60,000 nucleotides of DNA from Bolinopsis microptera (lineage: Eukaryota > Ctenophora > Tentaculata > Lobata > Bolinopsidae), in contig NC_087073.1 in the NCBI RefSeq assembly GCF_026151205.1, positions 17,629,837 through 17,689,836 of the forward strand. Direction: 5' to 3'. The notes under the pieces are model-generated. The model was not told where the DNA came from. It saw only the letters and a program-made list of their open reading frames with translations, and did not search any database. Below are positions 22,101-29,799 of this stretch, piece after piece; the first letter of the stretch is position 1; each line of letters starts with the position of its first letter. A program made the position numbers and the translations under genes.

Positions 22101-25100
22101 AAATTTGTATGTAATGATTAATATGAATTAACAAGTGAACTTGATTTCAGTTAACTTCATGACCATTTCACATGATGAGTGGTCTCCCCTGGACAGTCCC
22201 CTGCAGATCAGAGCTCCTCTTGCAACCCTCAACTTCCTGATCGCCCTGGTCGGGATCTCCGGCAACATCTTCGTCCTATACGCCTCCATTGTGAAGCGAG
22301 CTCTGAAGATAGACCGTGTCTCACTGATCTTCCTGGAGAGTCTGGCCGTGTCTGATATCCTGATGTCAGTTACCGTGTATGTAACTACAGGGGTGACTAT
22401 CCTGGCTCAGAGGTGGATCTTTGGGAGTGGGTTCTGCTACTTTACCAAGATAGCGACCATGTCAGCTACATACAATGAGACTCTGGCCATTGCCTTCCTC
22501 TCCATATACCGGGTCTGGATGCTGAGGAAGCCCCCTTCAGCTAGACAGGACCTCAACATGAAGGTGGTTTATGCGGTGGCTGCTGCACTTCACTTTGTGG
22601 GGGTGGGCGTGGTGTTGATTATATATGCTATACACCCAACCTGGAAACTATTGGGAGATCCCAGCAGTGATAACTGCAGCTACACTGACTTATTCACCAT
22701 TGATGTGAAAGAGACCACCCCGACACACGGCCACAAAGGACTGTCCCTGATCCCAACTCTGGCCTTTGTGGTGATACCCATGGTGATCACAATTGGCACC
22801 ACAGTCCTCATCTTCAAAGTCTTCGTAGGATACGACCACAAACTGGGGAGAAAGCACGACCGAGCCCTGAGAGTGATAAAACTGCTCCTCTTCGTGTGCG
22901 TCACATTTGTGTTGTCCTACACAGCTCTGATAATATCCTCCCTCTTCAACACCTTCAGAGGCTCCTCGCCGGCAGGACTGCGCGGCTCTGTCAACTACTT
23001 CATCGCTATTAACGTTATCAGCAACCCCTTCATCTATGTGGTTATCAGCCCTCATTTCAGAGGTTATCTCAGACAGTTCGGGAGGAAGGTTAAATCTGTT
23101 ATAAAGAGGAGGAGACCATCTGTAGACTTGGAACCTAACAAGCAACACAGTTCCATTTTCAGGAGACACTCCACTTTCAATAAGAGTGAGAACAGCGAGG
23201 ATTTGGTCACTAATAATTTCAATAAGGAAAATAGTGTGGATTTGGTCACTAATAATTTTGAAAAGGAGAATAGTGTGGATTTGGTCACTAATAATTTTGA
23301 AAAGGAGAATAGTGTGGATTTGGTCACTAATAATTTTGAAACGGAGAATAGTGTGGATTTGGTCACTAATAATTTTGAAACGGAGAATAGTGTGGATTTG
23401 GTCACTAATAATTTTGAAAAGGAGAATAGCGTGGATTTGGTTTCTAAATATAGGACCACTAGTATGTAATGTCAACAATTATTCAATAATATCAAGAATC
23501 GAGATATTTGTACCATGTGTGACACGAATAATTAACTGAATTGAATAATTATTACCCAATTTTGTTAGCATTTTGCTAAAAAACTTTTATTTGATGTTCC
23601 AATTTCTTTCAGTGTTATCCGATTAAATATTTACGGATTCCTTTAAATCTTTTAAATAACTATAACTTTTGATTTTGAATTTTGATATTAACGAATCATT
23701 GTACTATTTTTGAATTTTGATTATCTCCGATTTTTTCTTAGATTGAGTATTTCCAATGTTTCAACAGTATTCTAGCTTCTAGACTCTAGACTCTAGTATT
23801 CTAGCTTCTAGACTCTAGACTCTAATATTCTAGCTTATAGACTCTAGACTCTAGTATTCTAGCTTCTAGCTTCTAGACTCTAGACTCTAGTATTCTAGCT
23901 TTCAGACTCTAGACTCTAGTATTCTAGCTTCTAGACTCTAGACTCTAGTATTCTAGCTTCTAGACTCTAGACTCTAGTATTCTAGCTTCTAGACTCTAGA
24001 CTCTAGTATTCTAGCTTCTAGACTCTAGACTCTAGTATTCTAGCTTCTAGACTCTAGACTCTAGTATTCTAGCTTCTAGACTCTAGACTCTAGTATTCTA
24101 GCTTCTAGACTCTAAACTCTAGTATTCTAGCTTCTAGACTCTAGTATTCTAGCTTCTAGACTCTAGACTCTAGTATTCTAGCTTCTAGACTCTAGTATTC
24201 TAGCTTCTAGACTCTAGACTCTAGTATTCTAGCTTCTAGACTCTAGACTCTAAAATTCTAGCTTATAGACTCTAGACTCTAGTATTCTAGCTTCTAGCTT
24301 CTAGACTCTAGACTCTAGTATTCTAGCTTTCAGACTCTAGACTCTAGTATTCTAGCTTCTAGACTCTAGACTCTAGTATTCTAACTTCTAGACTCTAGAC
24401 TCTAGTATTCTAGCTTCTAGACTCTAGACTCTAGTATTCTAGCTTCTAAACTGTAGACTCTAGTATTCTAGCTTCTAGACTCTAGACTCTAGTATTCTAG
24501 CTTCTAGACTCTAAACTCTAGTATTCTAGCTTCTAGACTCTAAACTCTAGTATTCTAGCTTCTAGACTCTAGACTCTAGTAATCTAGCTTCTAGACTCTA
24601 GACTCTAGTATTCTAGCTTCTAGACTCTAGTATTCTAGCTTCTAGACTCTAGACTCTAGTATTCTAGCTTCTAGACTCTAGACTCTAGACTCTATTCTAG
24701 CTTCTAGACTCTAGACTCTAGTATTCTAGCTTCTAGACTCTAGACTCTAGTATTCTAGACTCTAGACTCTAGTATTCTAGACTCTAGACTCTAGTATTCT
24801 AGACTCTAGACTCTAGTATTCTAGCTTCTAGACTCTAAACTCTAGTATTCTAGCTTCTAGCTTCTAGACTCTAGTATTCTAGCTTCTAGACTCTAAACTC
24901 TAGTATTCTAGCTTCTATTGCGTAAAAATGCGTAACTTAACCATGCACCGAATATACTACTATTCCTACTAAATTTGATCTTTAATTTGAATATGACCGG
25001 TTATCTGATCTTTACGATGATAAGATGATAACATTACGAATCTTAAATAAACCATAAATGAATAAGCTCGTAAACCGTTCATCTATTATCTTATTATTAA

Positions 25101-28100
25101 GAGAAGTTGTGTACCCATTTGGGGCAGAAATGCTGCTTTTGTGTACGATTAGCCACGGCTGGGTGGTTTGTAACCCGCTGGCTGTTATTTCTTCATAACA
25201 GTAATTTAGGAATTACTGGTAGAAACAGTACATTTAATATAACCGGTAGTGTCACACTGCTCTTGAAGCTAATTTTTGGAACAACATAATTATCATAGAA
25301 GTTTCTGGAACCTTGAGCAATGTTTTGAAGCCCCCAAAATGTATAGTAATATTGAGACTATTTGTCACGAGAGCAGCTCAGAGAGTTTATCAAAAATTAG
25401 GGATAATTTTATAACTTAAAGATTTCTAACCATTAGTAGCTAGAGCAGACGCGGCAGTAAAGAGACCAATACCAATACCCAACCCCGAGTATGCAGTCGC
25501 TGCGGTATCAAGAGAGCCCTCATACTTCGCCACTTCCTCCTCTTCCATAGCAAAGCTCTTGACAGTCACCAGGTTTCCCAGTACTTCCTCTGCTAGAGAA
25601 GTCGATGCAGCCACCTGGATAACGGGTAGGGAGTTGAATATTTAATATGGCCCAAGTGGGAAAAATTACTCTTATATTCATGTACTTTTGTGGATGATTA
25701 AGGCGATAAAATTGAAGGAAATTCTATAATCATCTATTCTACTGAAATTCAGGTAGGAGAACACTCAGAACAGGTGCCATGGGACTTATGCTCTGGCTCT
25801 CTGATGTTGAAAAAAGGTCACATTTACTACAGATATTAGACTATTAGAGTTTTAAAGAATTGCCAACACACACCGGTCACTAATATCCACAATAACTTAC
25901 ATACCTTACTCGGGAATATTATAACCGGGATAAAGTGGTGGGTTTTGGAAGATTCCGCCATATTTTTCCCGGTCAAAAATTTTACCAGTCATAAAAAATT
26001 CCGCCGACTCAGATTATGGGGTTCCAAGGGGGTGGTGATCATCATATTTTACCTGAAGTCTCATATGTGCTAGAGAATACTTTTGAAGCAGTGGATGGAG
26101 GGCTGTAACTTTATTGGCGGTTGCTACCATAATTTTGTTATAAAAATCACAATTTGGTTATAGAAATCAGATTTCAGGGTGGACCGTGATTCTCACTTCT
26201 CTTGCCCATGAATCAGTGAATCGTAGAGAAGAAAACAATTTATATGTTATAGAAGAAAACGAAAATAATAATAATATATAATATATATTATAATAATAAT
26301 GTCACTAAAGATTGATCGCTTCTCGTGTGCAGTGTGTAGACTAAAGAAAGAGTGAGTTTTTCCCGTTAAAGTAACTTGTGGCCACATCCCGCTAGAAGTG
26401 AGTAAACTGTGCCACTATTTCATGGTCCACGGTGGATTGATTACTGGAGCAGTTGAAGATGCAAAGCCAAGACGTTCCCCAATACCAAGCGGTGGGCAGG
26501 AAATTAAGCTCCGGCTGACCTTCAGAGCAGTAGCCCCATTAGCGGACAAAATGAAAGTCTTGTTAAGACAACAATACAACTTCGAATTTGACGGTCAGCA
26601 GCTCAGGGGGATATCAATAATGATAATGGCGGGGACATTAGCGATAATGAGAATGAGAATACGCTTTAATGAAGATTTGACTTATTATTGCTTAGATTTA
26701 TTTTCCTTTAAATAGACGTGTCTTTTTTTTCTATTTCTGAGTAATATCAATAACTGTAAATTGAAATAACTTCTTTAACAAGTAACAAAAACAGAAATTT
26801 CGGTTGAAAATTTGTTGACCTCTGAAAAAAACTTGAAAGGTCGGCCACCGGTAAATACATGACCGGGATAATTTGGCGGGTTTTGGGAAAGTCCGCCATA
26901 TTTTTCCCGGTCATTAACTTTCCCAATCATAAATTAACCCGCTATAATATTCCCGAGTAAGGTAAGTTAATATATAACAGTTGATGACAGCAATTGCCAT
27001 GCAGATTACAGGTAGCCTGGTTGAGTTTTTAAAGAGCCAGTTGTCAGTTCAAACTTATCTGAAATCCGCACAATAAACTCTGTTTATCAAGATTTGTATA
27101 TCTTAATAAACAGAGTTTTATAAACAATAGAAATGTTCCTAACCTGATCCTGAGCATGCCTAGAAGCAGCTCTAAGGAGAGACCCCATGAGACTACCGAG
27201 GGAGGTGAGAAGGAAAGCAGAGCAGAACAACACAGCAGTGAGACAGGGGGAGATACTGTAGAGGGAGATACAGGAGCCAGTGAACTGGACTGTGTTGCGG
27301 ATACCCAGGGATATTATCTGTTTCAGCGAGCTTTTCACTTCTTGTACGTCTCCGGTTAATCTGTAAAGAAGCTGGGTTAGTTCATTGGGTTTAAGTTTTA
27401 AGATTACATAGTACCCTGTATTATAATGTGCTCTGTTGAAATCTATATATCGGTATTTTTATTTCAATCTCTAAAATGGCAGAGGTCCAGCTCCTAGATC
27501 GCCTCTCTTTTAAATCACTTTACAATGAATTCTAACAAAAAATCGTAATAAGCTGCTTCTTGATCGCCTGCCAGCAATCTCAACTTTGACACCTCAACAA
27601 AAATCAATTACTTTCTAACTACCACGCACCTGTTGATGAGTTCTCCAACTTTGTGGGTATCGTAGAAGGACATGTCCCGGAACACTAAGGACCTGAAGAG
27701 TGCAAGTCTGATCCGACAAGCAAACCTCTCTCCTATCCCAGACAGGACCGTGATGTAGAGAGCTGTACCGAGTGCCTGGGGAGAAAATGTGATTAGGAGC
27801 CCTCTTTAGAGATATTATGGAATATTTATTGAGATTTATTTTTTAATGTTAACGATTGATGTTGGATGTAAACGTAGCATGGACATTGAACAGGGTGGTT
27901 TTTAAAGGTATCTAATTCTAAATTCCGGGTATTTAAATTCCAGGTATTTAAAGTCCAGGTATTTAAAGTCCAGGTATTTAAAGTCCGGGTATTTAAATTC
28001 CAGGTATTTAAAGTCCAGGTATTTAAATTCCAGGTATTTAAAGTCCAGGTATTTAAAGTCTAGTTATTTCGTATAATTGTTTCAGGCAGCGGCTGAATCC

Positions 28101-29795
28101 TCCGTTATCACGGGATTGTAACTCTAAGTCTGAACACTCCAGGTCTATAATTAGTTATATATCGGCTGGTCGGAAGAGCAGGTGGTCTGCTACTATTACT
28201 ATTTGATCGAGTTACGACAATATCTAATAAAATGTATTATAACAGTACTCGGTAGTTAATTAGATAACCGTAAGTGTATCACGGAGGGTTGAACAATGAA
28301 GAGATTTAATCCTCCCTCAGTGGATCTGTCCAGGTGCTGGATATAACATCAGACCCTTCATTTTCTTCGCAGCGACATTTTATCATTATGATGTCTGGTA
28401 GTGTAAAATGATTACACGGTTATGTCTAGATCTGACAACATGTTCGTCTGGCGATGTCTACAGTGTACCTTTCTAATATCATATACCGATTATTTAGTGA
28501 GAGTAAGTAAGCAGCAGCTGCATGTCTGGACCAATAATCATACCCAAACACCATTACCGGCCCGGGCATTAGTTTAAATTAATTATTTACTATTTTTAGT
28601 AGATTACTAATAGCTTAAGTGAGTATAGTAGTATGATCTGAGTACTAAGATCTAAGACTAATTAACACGCCTAATTATAAGAATTTTCTGTTTTACACGT
28701 ACTCACTGAGGACCACAGTGTAAATATCAGACTTTTGTAAGCAGATTATTAGTAATATTATTAGTATTACAACAGAAGGAAGAAGTTGTTGGGGCCATTG
28801 TTAAATGGGTATGACATAATATGGAGGCCGGCAAAAGTGGGCTTTATTTTTTATACCATCTGGAAACTTAAACTAGAAACTTAAAACTGGAAAGATAAAT
28901 AAGATGTAAAATTTAACCCAAAAGTATGTATTTGAATCGAGATACGCCGTACGCGTTTAAAACACTAACATGAAAGCAGTAGTATTTAAGAAGCTGTAGA
29001 GCAGGATGCCGTATAGTGCCGAGAAAGGTGCCGTGCGAGTAAGAGTTCAGTGAGTTGAGAGCTGTGGTGAGGTTCCCGAGTGCTAGGGGGATGAGGGTGT
29101 TGTAGTAGGCTACCCCTGCTGCTAACAACACGGCTAGTATCAGGGCCGGGATATCGTCTTTTAGATACCTGGCAGGGTGAAATGTTAGTGTGTACTGTTG
29201 ATTGGTTCAATGATTACTCTAGTTTCATTAACTGTTAATCTTTTCAAGTTTTTAAAATGTAACGGGAAACCTGATCAGTGTGCTTTGAGCGAGCAAACAG
29301 TGTGCCATTAGTGAGCAAACAGTGTGCTCTTAGTGAGCAAACAGTTTGCTCTTAGTGAGCAAACAGTGTGCCCTTAGTGAGCAAACAGTGTGCTCTTAGT
29401 GAGCAAACAGTGTGCTCTTAGTGAGCAAACAGTGTGCTCTTAGTGAGCAAACAGTGTGCTCTTAGTGAGCAAACAGTGTGCTCTTAGTGAGCAAACAGTT
29501 TGCTCTTAGTGAGCAAACAGTGTGCTCTTAGTGAGCAAACAGTGTGCTTTGAGCAAACAGTGTGCTCTAAACTACCTGAGAATAGAAAAAGAATCCCCCT
29601 GAAACTCGCCCACATCCTCGTATCTGTTCAGGTTCCTGGTTAGTACCGTACTGTTCAGTCTCTGTGTGGTCTTGACTTTAGCAGCAGCTCGTAGAGAAGG
29701 GACACAGAAGTAATAGCCCACAGGAAACATGAGCGCCACAAACGTGGGACTGCATCCTTTCAGAGACCTCGCTGCTTGGACCACCTGCGCACTGC
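5808..29795 (-). CDS. ABCB8: ABCB8-type mitochondrial half ABC transporter (N-terminal exon or exons not found)
   Basis: Mitochondrial inner-membrane half-transporters of this type dimerise and use ATP; vertebrate ABCB8 is linked to iron export and the mitochondrial ATP-sensitive K+ channel. Eleven exons with consensus splice sites were assembled: 29795..29576, 29168..28970, 27775..27630, 27360..27144, 25614..25431, 15712..15534, 15335..15155, 7149..7016, 6739..6552, 6410..6200 and 5894..5808 (stop). All phases agree and give 647 continuous codons. The order is a transmembrane domain (residues about 60-370) and then a nucleotide-binding domain. Walker A GASGAGKST (about 437-445) is split by an 8-kb intron. 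The Q-loop Q486, signature LSGGQ (542-546), Walker B LILDE (563-567) and H-loop H598 are all intact. ABCB8 rather than ABCB10 or TAP is suggested by [21 protein letters not shown] and [11 protein letters not shown]. The targeting peptide and start codon lie upstream and were not located. Confidence 0.92.
7656..7862. mobile_element. MITE-like inverted-repeat element in an ABCB8 intron
   Basis: The ends are CAAGATGTAGCCAA on the left and its near-complement TTGGCTACATCTTG on the right. The arms of about 65 bp also share the GGCCGAAGTT core and TTTACG, with a loop of about 80 bp. There is no coding capacity. This is the layout of a small non-autonomous DNA transposon. A target duplication was not clearly visible. 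Confidence 0.6.
8090..8275 (+). promoter_or_regulatory. Conserved 5' flank shared by the GPCR duplicates
   Basis: The 180 bp before copy 1 is matched in reverse complement before copy 2 (about 11780-11990). Shared features are an AAATGTTTC-type run, TTGAGTTTCACCTACTCAAAAGAACGT-like DNA, GGCCGGCAGCCACATTTCCTG and a long T run before the acceptor. It may hold the promoter and first non-coding exon. Conservation may simply reflect recent duplication. Confidence 0.5.
8276..9367 (+). CDS. Orphan rhodopsin-like GPCR, copy 1 (nested in an ABCB8 intron)
   Basis: Two coding exons (8276..9145 and 9260..9367) join in phase 0 through GT/AG sites and give 325 residues. The ATG at 8276 lies just after a TTTCAG acceptor, so a 5' UTR exon is likely upstream; the frame upstream of the ATG has only a TTG. 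Seven hydrophobic helices are visible. The N-terminus has NNST glycosylation sites. TM1 has LNILIF and TM2 has LVIMDLLNS (LxxxD pattern). The TM3 end is ALIRVLW in place of DRY. TM7 reads [12 protein letters not shown] in place of NPxxY. The C-terminus is basic and then acidic/tyrosine-rich (TDDYDYYYL). It fits a divergent class A receptor; the ligand is unknown. A close paralogue lies inverted at 10.7-11.8 kb. Confidence 0.82.
10285..10520 (+). repeat. Tandem repeat, unit about 31 bp
   Basis: About seven copies of a unit built from GATATATCTATCTTCTTG and TGTAACTTTATGTG. One unit carries a small insertion and the last is interrupted by TATCTTGGAATTTTA, which also begins the array. It lies between the two inverted GPCR genes. 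Confidence 0.8.
10670..11777 (-). CDS. Orphan rhodopsin-like GPCR, copy 2 (inverted duplicate)
   Basis: Same structure as the plus-strand receptor at 8.3-9.4 kb: exon 1 (11777..10902) and exon 2 (10777..10670), both phase 0, giving 327 residues. TM1, TM2, TM5 and TM6 are almost identical in protein and DNA. The TM2-TM4 loops and the extracellular part before TM5 are diverged (for example [12 protein letters not shown] against [12 protein letters not shown]). The TM3 end is IIRVLW. Exon 2 ends NDSYDYLYL, parallel to the other copy. The ATG again follows a TTTCAG acceptor. The frame is intact, so both copies are probably expressed. It is transcribed in the same direction as ABCB8, inside the same 8-kb intron. 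Confidence 0.82.
12085..12390 (-). pseudogene. Remnant of a third copy of the GPCR 5' flank
   Basis: AATAAGAAAAATATGGGATGTGGCCGCTGG and the following GAGTAGTTGCAATTCAAAT resemble the flank of copy 2 (about 11820-11925) in the same orientation. No receptor exon follows, so this looks like a leftover from a further partial duplication. Confidence 0.45.
12652..12682. repeat. Short palindromic repeat (CATGGTTACCATGGTTACCATG)
   Basis: Perfectly self-complementary GGTTACC units alternate with CATG just downstream of the BTB stop codon. Function is unknown; it could form a cruciform or an RNA hairpin in the 3' region. Confidence 0.6.
12767..13870 (-). CDS. BTB/POZ-domain protein (two exons, 307 aa)
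   Basis: Exon 1 (13870..13278) and exon 2 (13097..12767) join through CAG|GTAATAC and CACCACAG|G to give 307 residues. Residues about 15-120 form a BTB fold: an N-terminal strand region, [17 protein letters not shown] (the usual 'VLAARSPVFRAM' strand-helix), [16 protein letters not shown] (the 'F..LL.YLYTG' element) and an [16 protein letters not shown] helix. A helical BACK-like region follows, ending in a lysine-rich tail. BTB proteins of this kind are often Cul3 ubiquitin-ligase adaptors, but no kelch, MATH or zinc-finger domain is present to specify a substrate. The gene lies in the 8-kb ABCB8 intron on the same strand. Its only visible intron is largely a hairpin repeat. Confidence 0.82.
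13101..13232. repeat. Hairpin repeat filling most of the BTB-gene intron
   Basis: TCACACTGTAAATCGACAT is followed by TACACTGTAATCTGTATATCGA and then by the inverted forms TCGATATACAGTGTATG and GTCGATCTACAGTGTGA. A further direct copy, CACTGTAAATCGACATGTGA, lies at about 13210. The intron is 180 bp (13098-13277), so the palindrome occupies about two thirds of it. No transposase is present; the structure is MITE-like. Confidence 0.65.
13980..15100. other. AT-rich intron interior of ABCB8
   Basis: Upstream of the BTB gene and downstream of the ABCB8 exon ending at 15155. A short open frame at 14726-14989 has no family features and AT-driven composition. No gene is supported. Confidence 0.5.
15155..15712 (-). 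CDS. ABCB8: ABCB8 middle exons (last helix and start of the ATPase domain)
   Basis: Exon 15712..15534 encodes the last membrane helix and the conserved [16 protein letters not shown] loop. Exon 15335..15155 carries the A-loop region [18 protein letters not shown] and most of Walker A. The donor falls inside the P-loop, so the catalytic lysine is supplied by the next exon 8,005 bp away (at 7149). Both exons sit alone between two very large introns that hold other genes. Confidence 0.9.
16455..16762 (+). repeat. CCACA/CCACCACA compound microsatellite
   Basis: About 300 bp made of alternating blocks with a 5-bp period (CCACA) and an 8-bp period (CCACCACA), with a single TAGA interruption at about 16667. 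The minus strand is TGTGG-rich, a G-rich pattern resembling some telomere-like sequences. Long open frames across it in several phases (for example 16372-16827) are artefacts of the repeat. Confidence 0.95.
16770..17460. other. Intron DNA without recognised features
   Basis: Part of the 9.7-kb ABCB8 intron. No gene, RNA or ordered repeat was seen. Confidence 0.5.
17466..19462. mobile_element. Outer inverted-repeat element surrounding the 1.3-kb foldback
   Basis: The left part contains repeated AAATTTGGTTACCAT and ATTTTAGTCACA words and the edge CTTAAGAACGACAAATTTAGT (about 17622-17645). The right part contains the inverse ACTAAATTTGTCGTTCTTAA at about 19441-19460, plus inverted copies of the TTTAGTC and AAATTTGGTTTAC words. 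The foldback lies between these edges. The whole may be one DNA transposon of about 1.8 kb or a foldback inserted into an older one. No transposase was found. Confidence 0.5.
17928..19228. repeat. 1.3-kb foldback palindrome built of tandem short repeats
   Basis: The ends TTGGTCGTTTAGCTCCGGAC (left) and GTCCGGAGCTAAACGACCAA (right) are perfect inverses. Inside each arm come 11-bp GTCTATGCAAC repeats, a CCTGCAC block, ACCATATGAACACCGG, and then hundreds of bases of CCGGCTACTAG-type repeats with interspersed TCTAAAGCAGACC. The right arm mirrors this order back to the end. The centre lies near 18.6 kb. Long inverted arms made of internal tandem repeats are the hallmark of foldback (FB/Galileo-like) elements. 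No coding sequence is present. Confidence 0.8.
19463..22140. other. Intron interior with no supported gene
   Basis: About 2.7 kb upstream of the plus-strand GPCR. Frames at 20846-21151, 21644-21901 and 21702-21959 have no domain or membrane pattern, and two of them overlap antisense. A GA-rich microsatellite lies at about 21273-21300. A 5' UTR exon and the promoter of the downstream GPCR may lie here but were not recognised. Confidence 0.5.
22159..23469 (+). CDS. Rhodopsin-like GPCR with a 13-residue repeat tail
   Basis: The ATG at 22159 follows a GATTTCAG acceptor, implying an upstream non-coding exon. The 436-residue protein has seven helices and class A marks. TM1 has [10 protein letters not shown] (N1.50), TM2 has [10 protein letters not shown] (D2.50), and there is a cysteine before TM3 (GSGFCYF) and in loop 2 (DNCSY). 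TM3 ends SIYRVW (degenerate DRY) and TM7 reads [11 protein letters not shown] (NPxxY). TM6 lacks CWxP. A basic region follows (RRRPSVDLE). The C-tail then has about six tandem copies of [13 protein letters not shown], encoded by a 39-bp DNA repeat (about 23185-23440). The ligand is unknown. The gene sits on the opposite strand inside the 9.7-kb ABCB8 intron. Confidence 0.88.
   Translation: MTISHDEWSPLDSPLQIRAPLATLNFLIALVGISGNIFVLYASIVKRALKIDRVSLIFLESLAVSDILMSVTVYVTTGVTILAQRWIFGSGFCYFTKIATMSATYNETLAIAFLSIYRVWMLRKPPSARQDLNMKVVYAVAAALHFVGVGVVLIIYAIHPTWKLLGDPSSDNCSYTDLFTIDVKETTPTHGHKGLSLIPTLAFVVIPMVITIGTTVLIFKVFVGYDHKLGRKHDRALRVIKLLLFVCVTFVLSYTALIISSLFNTFRGSSPAGLRGSVNYFIAINVISNPFIYVVISPHFRGYLRQFGRKVKSVIKRRRPSVDLEPNKQHSSIFRRHSTFNKSENSEDLVTNNFNKENSVDLVTNNFEKENSVDLVTNNFEKENSVDLVTNNFETENSVDLVTNNFETENSVDLVTNNFEKENSVDLVSKYRTTSM
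23185..23445 (+). repeat. 39-bp coding minisatellite in the GPCR tail
   Basis: Near-identical 39-bp units encode the 13-residue repeats; units differ mainly as FEK against FET and at single bases. Copy number is likely to vary between individuals. The reverse and shifted frames are also open because 39 is a multiple of three. Confidence 0.9.
23765..24918 (+). repeat. CTAG-rich minisatellite, 29/22-bp units
   Basis: About 1.15 kb of a unit made of CTAGCTT, two or three CTAGACT heptamers and CTAGTATT. The standard unit is 29 bp; a 22-bp variant lacks one heptamer. Short expansions occur near 24680 and 24760. The repeated CTAG core is self-complementary, so both strands look similar. It lies 300 bp downstream of the GPCR, in the ABCB8 intron. 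Confidence 0.95.
24919..25430. other. Intron DNA between the minisatellite and an ABCB8 exon
   Basis: No gene or repeat recognised. A 60-codon frame at 25107 lacks support. Confidence 0.4.
25431..29795 (-). CDS. ABCB8: ABCB8 membrane-domain exons (first five recognised)
   Basis: The first recognised exon (29795..29576) opens in mid-codon after a TTTCAG acceptor, so at least one exon precedes it. It carries a hydrophobic stretch ([15 protein letters not shown]) and a basic linker. The next (29168..28970) has a long membrane helix, [18 protein letters not shown]. 27775..27630 contains the coupling-helix region [16 protein letters not shown]. 27360..27144 contains [10 protein letters not shown] and two helices. 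25614..25431 holds [21 protein letters not shown]. In the second exon a +1 frame also looks hydrophobic near its end, but only the frame ending KYYCFH joins in phase to the next exon and aligns without a gap to the family. Confidence 0.88.
25905..26968 (+). mobile_element. DNA-transposon-like element with terminal inverted repeats
   Basis: The left end CCTTACTCGGGAATATTATA (about 25912) is repeated inverted at the right end (TATAATATTCCCGAGTAAGG, about 26943-26962). Flanking TAACTTAC/GTAAGTTA is also mirrored. Sub-terminal inverted blocks share ACCGGGATAA, GGTTTTGG, CCGCCATATTTTTCCCGG and CAATCATAAA-like words. The interior holds a decayed coding segment. The element sits in the ABCB8 intron between exons ending at 27144 and starting at 25614. 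Confidence 0.65.
26299..26715 (+). pseudogene. Decayed coding segment inside the TIR element
   Basis: A frame from ATG at 26299 reads [18 protein letters not shown] and then a TGA, continuing in frame as [17 protein letters not shown] and [18 protein letters not shown] to 26715. The segment [12 protein letters not shown] with [10 protein letters not shown] resembles the helix and 'F.FDG..L' turn of SUMO-like ubiquitin folds, but this is weak. After that turn a +1 frame (an acidic, Asn/Asp/Glu-rich stretch) looks more protein-like than the open one, suggesting a frameshift. The Cys pairs (CAVC, CGH) could be a zinc site. It is probably transposon cargo or a captured host gene fragment, not an active gene. 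Confidence 0.4.
27905..28070 (+). repeat. 15-bp minisatellite (AGGTATTTAAAGTCC)
   Basis: About ten copies of AGGTATTTAAAGTCC or AGGTATTTAAATTCC, in the ABCB8 intron between exons 28970 and 27775. Confidence 0.9.
28071..28965. other. ABCB8 intron DNA without recognised features
   Basis: AT-rich, with no gene or ordered repeat seen. Confidence 0.4.
29275..29572 (+). repeat. 22-bp minisatellite abutting an ABCB8 donor site
   Basis: About thirteen copies of a 22-bp unit containing GAGCAAACAGTGTGCTC, which has 5-bp inverted arms (GAGCA/TGCTC). The last copies are shortened. The array ends within about 5-10 bp of the donor of the exon ending at 29576, so in the pre-mRNA the intron begins almost directly with the repeat. 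Confidence 0.92.
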
Positions 29796-29799
29796 CTGA

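Noticed and set aside
22690-23539. Open frames antisense to, and shifted in, the GPCR repeat tail
   Set aside because: The 39-bp repeat keeps every frame open; only the frame continuous with seven helices is a gene.
28913-29165. Alternative hydrophobic frame ([16 protein letters not shown]) in an ABCB8 exon
   Set aside because: It does not connect in phase to either neighbouring exon; the chosen frame joins both and aligns to the family without gaps.
29275-29572. CRISPR-like regular repeats (also at 10285-10520)
   Set aside because: Units are directly adjacent with no unique spacers, and the genome is eukaryotic; these are minisatellites.
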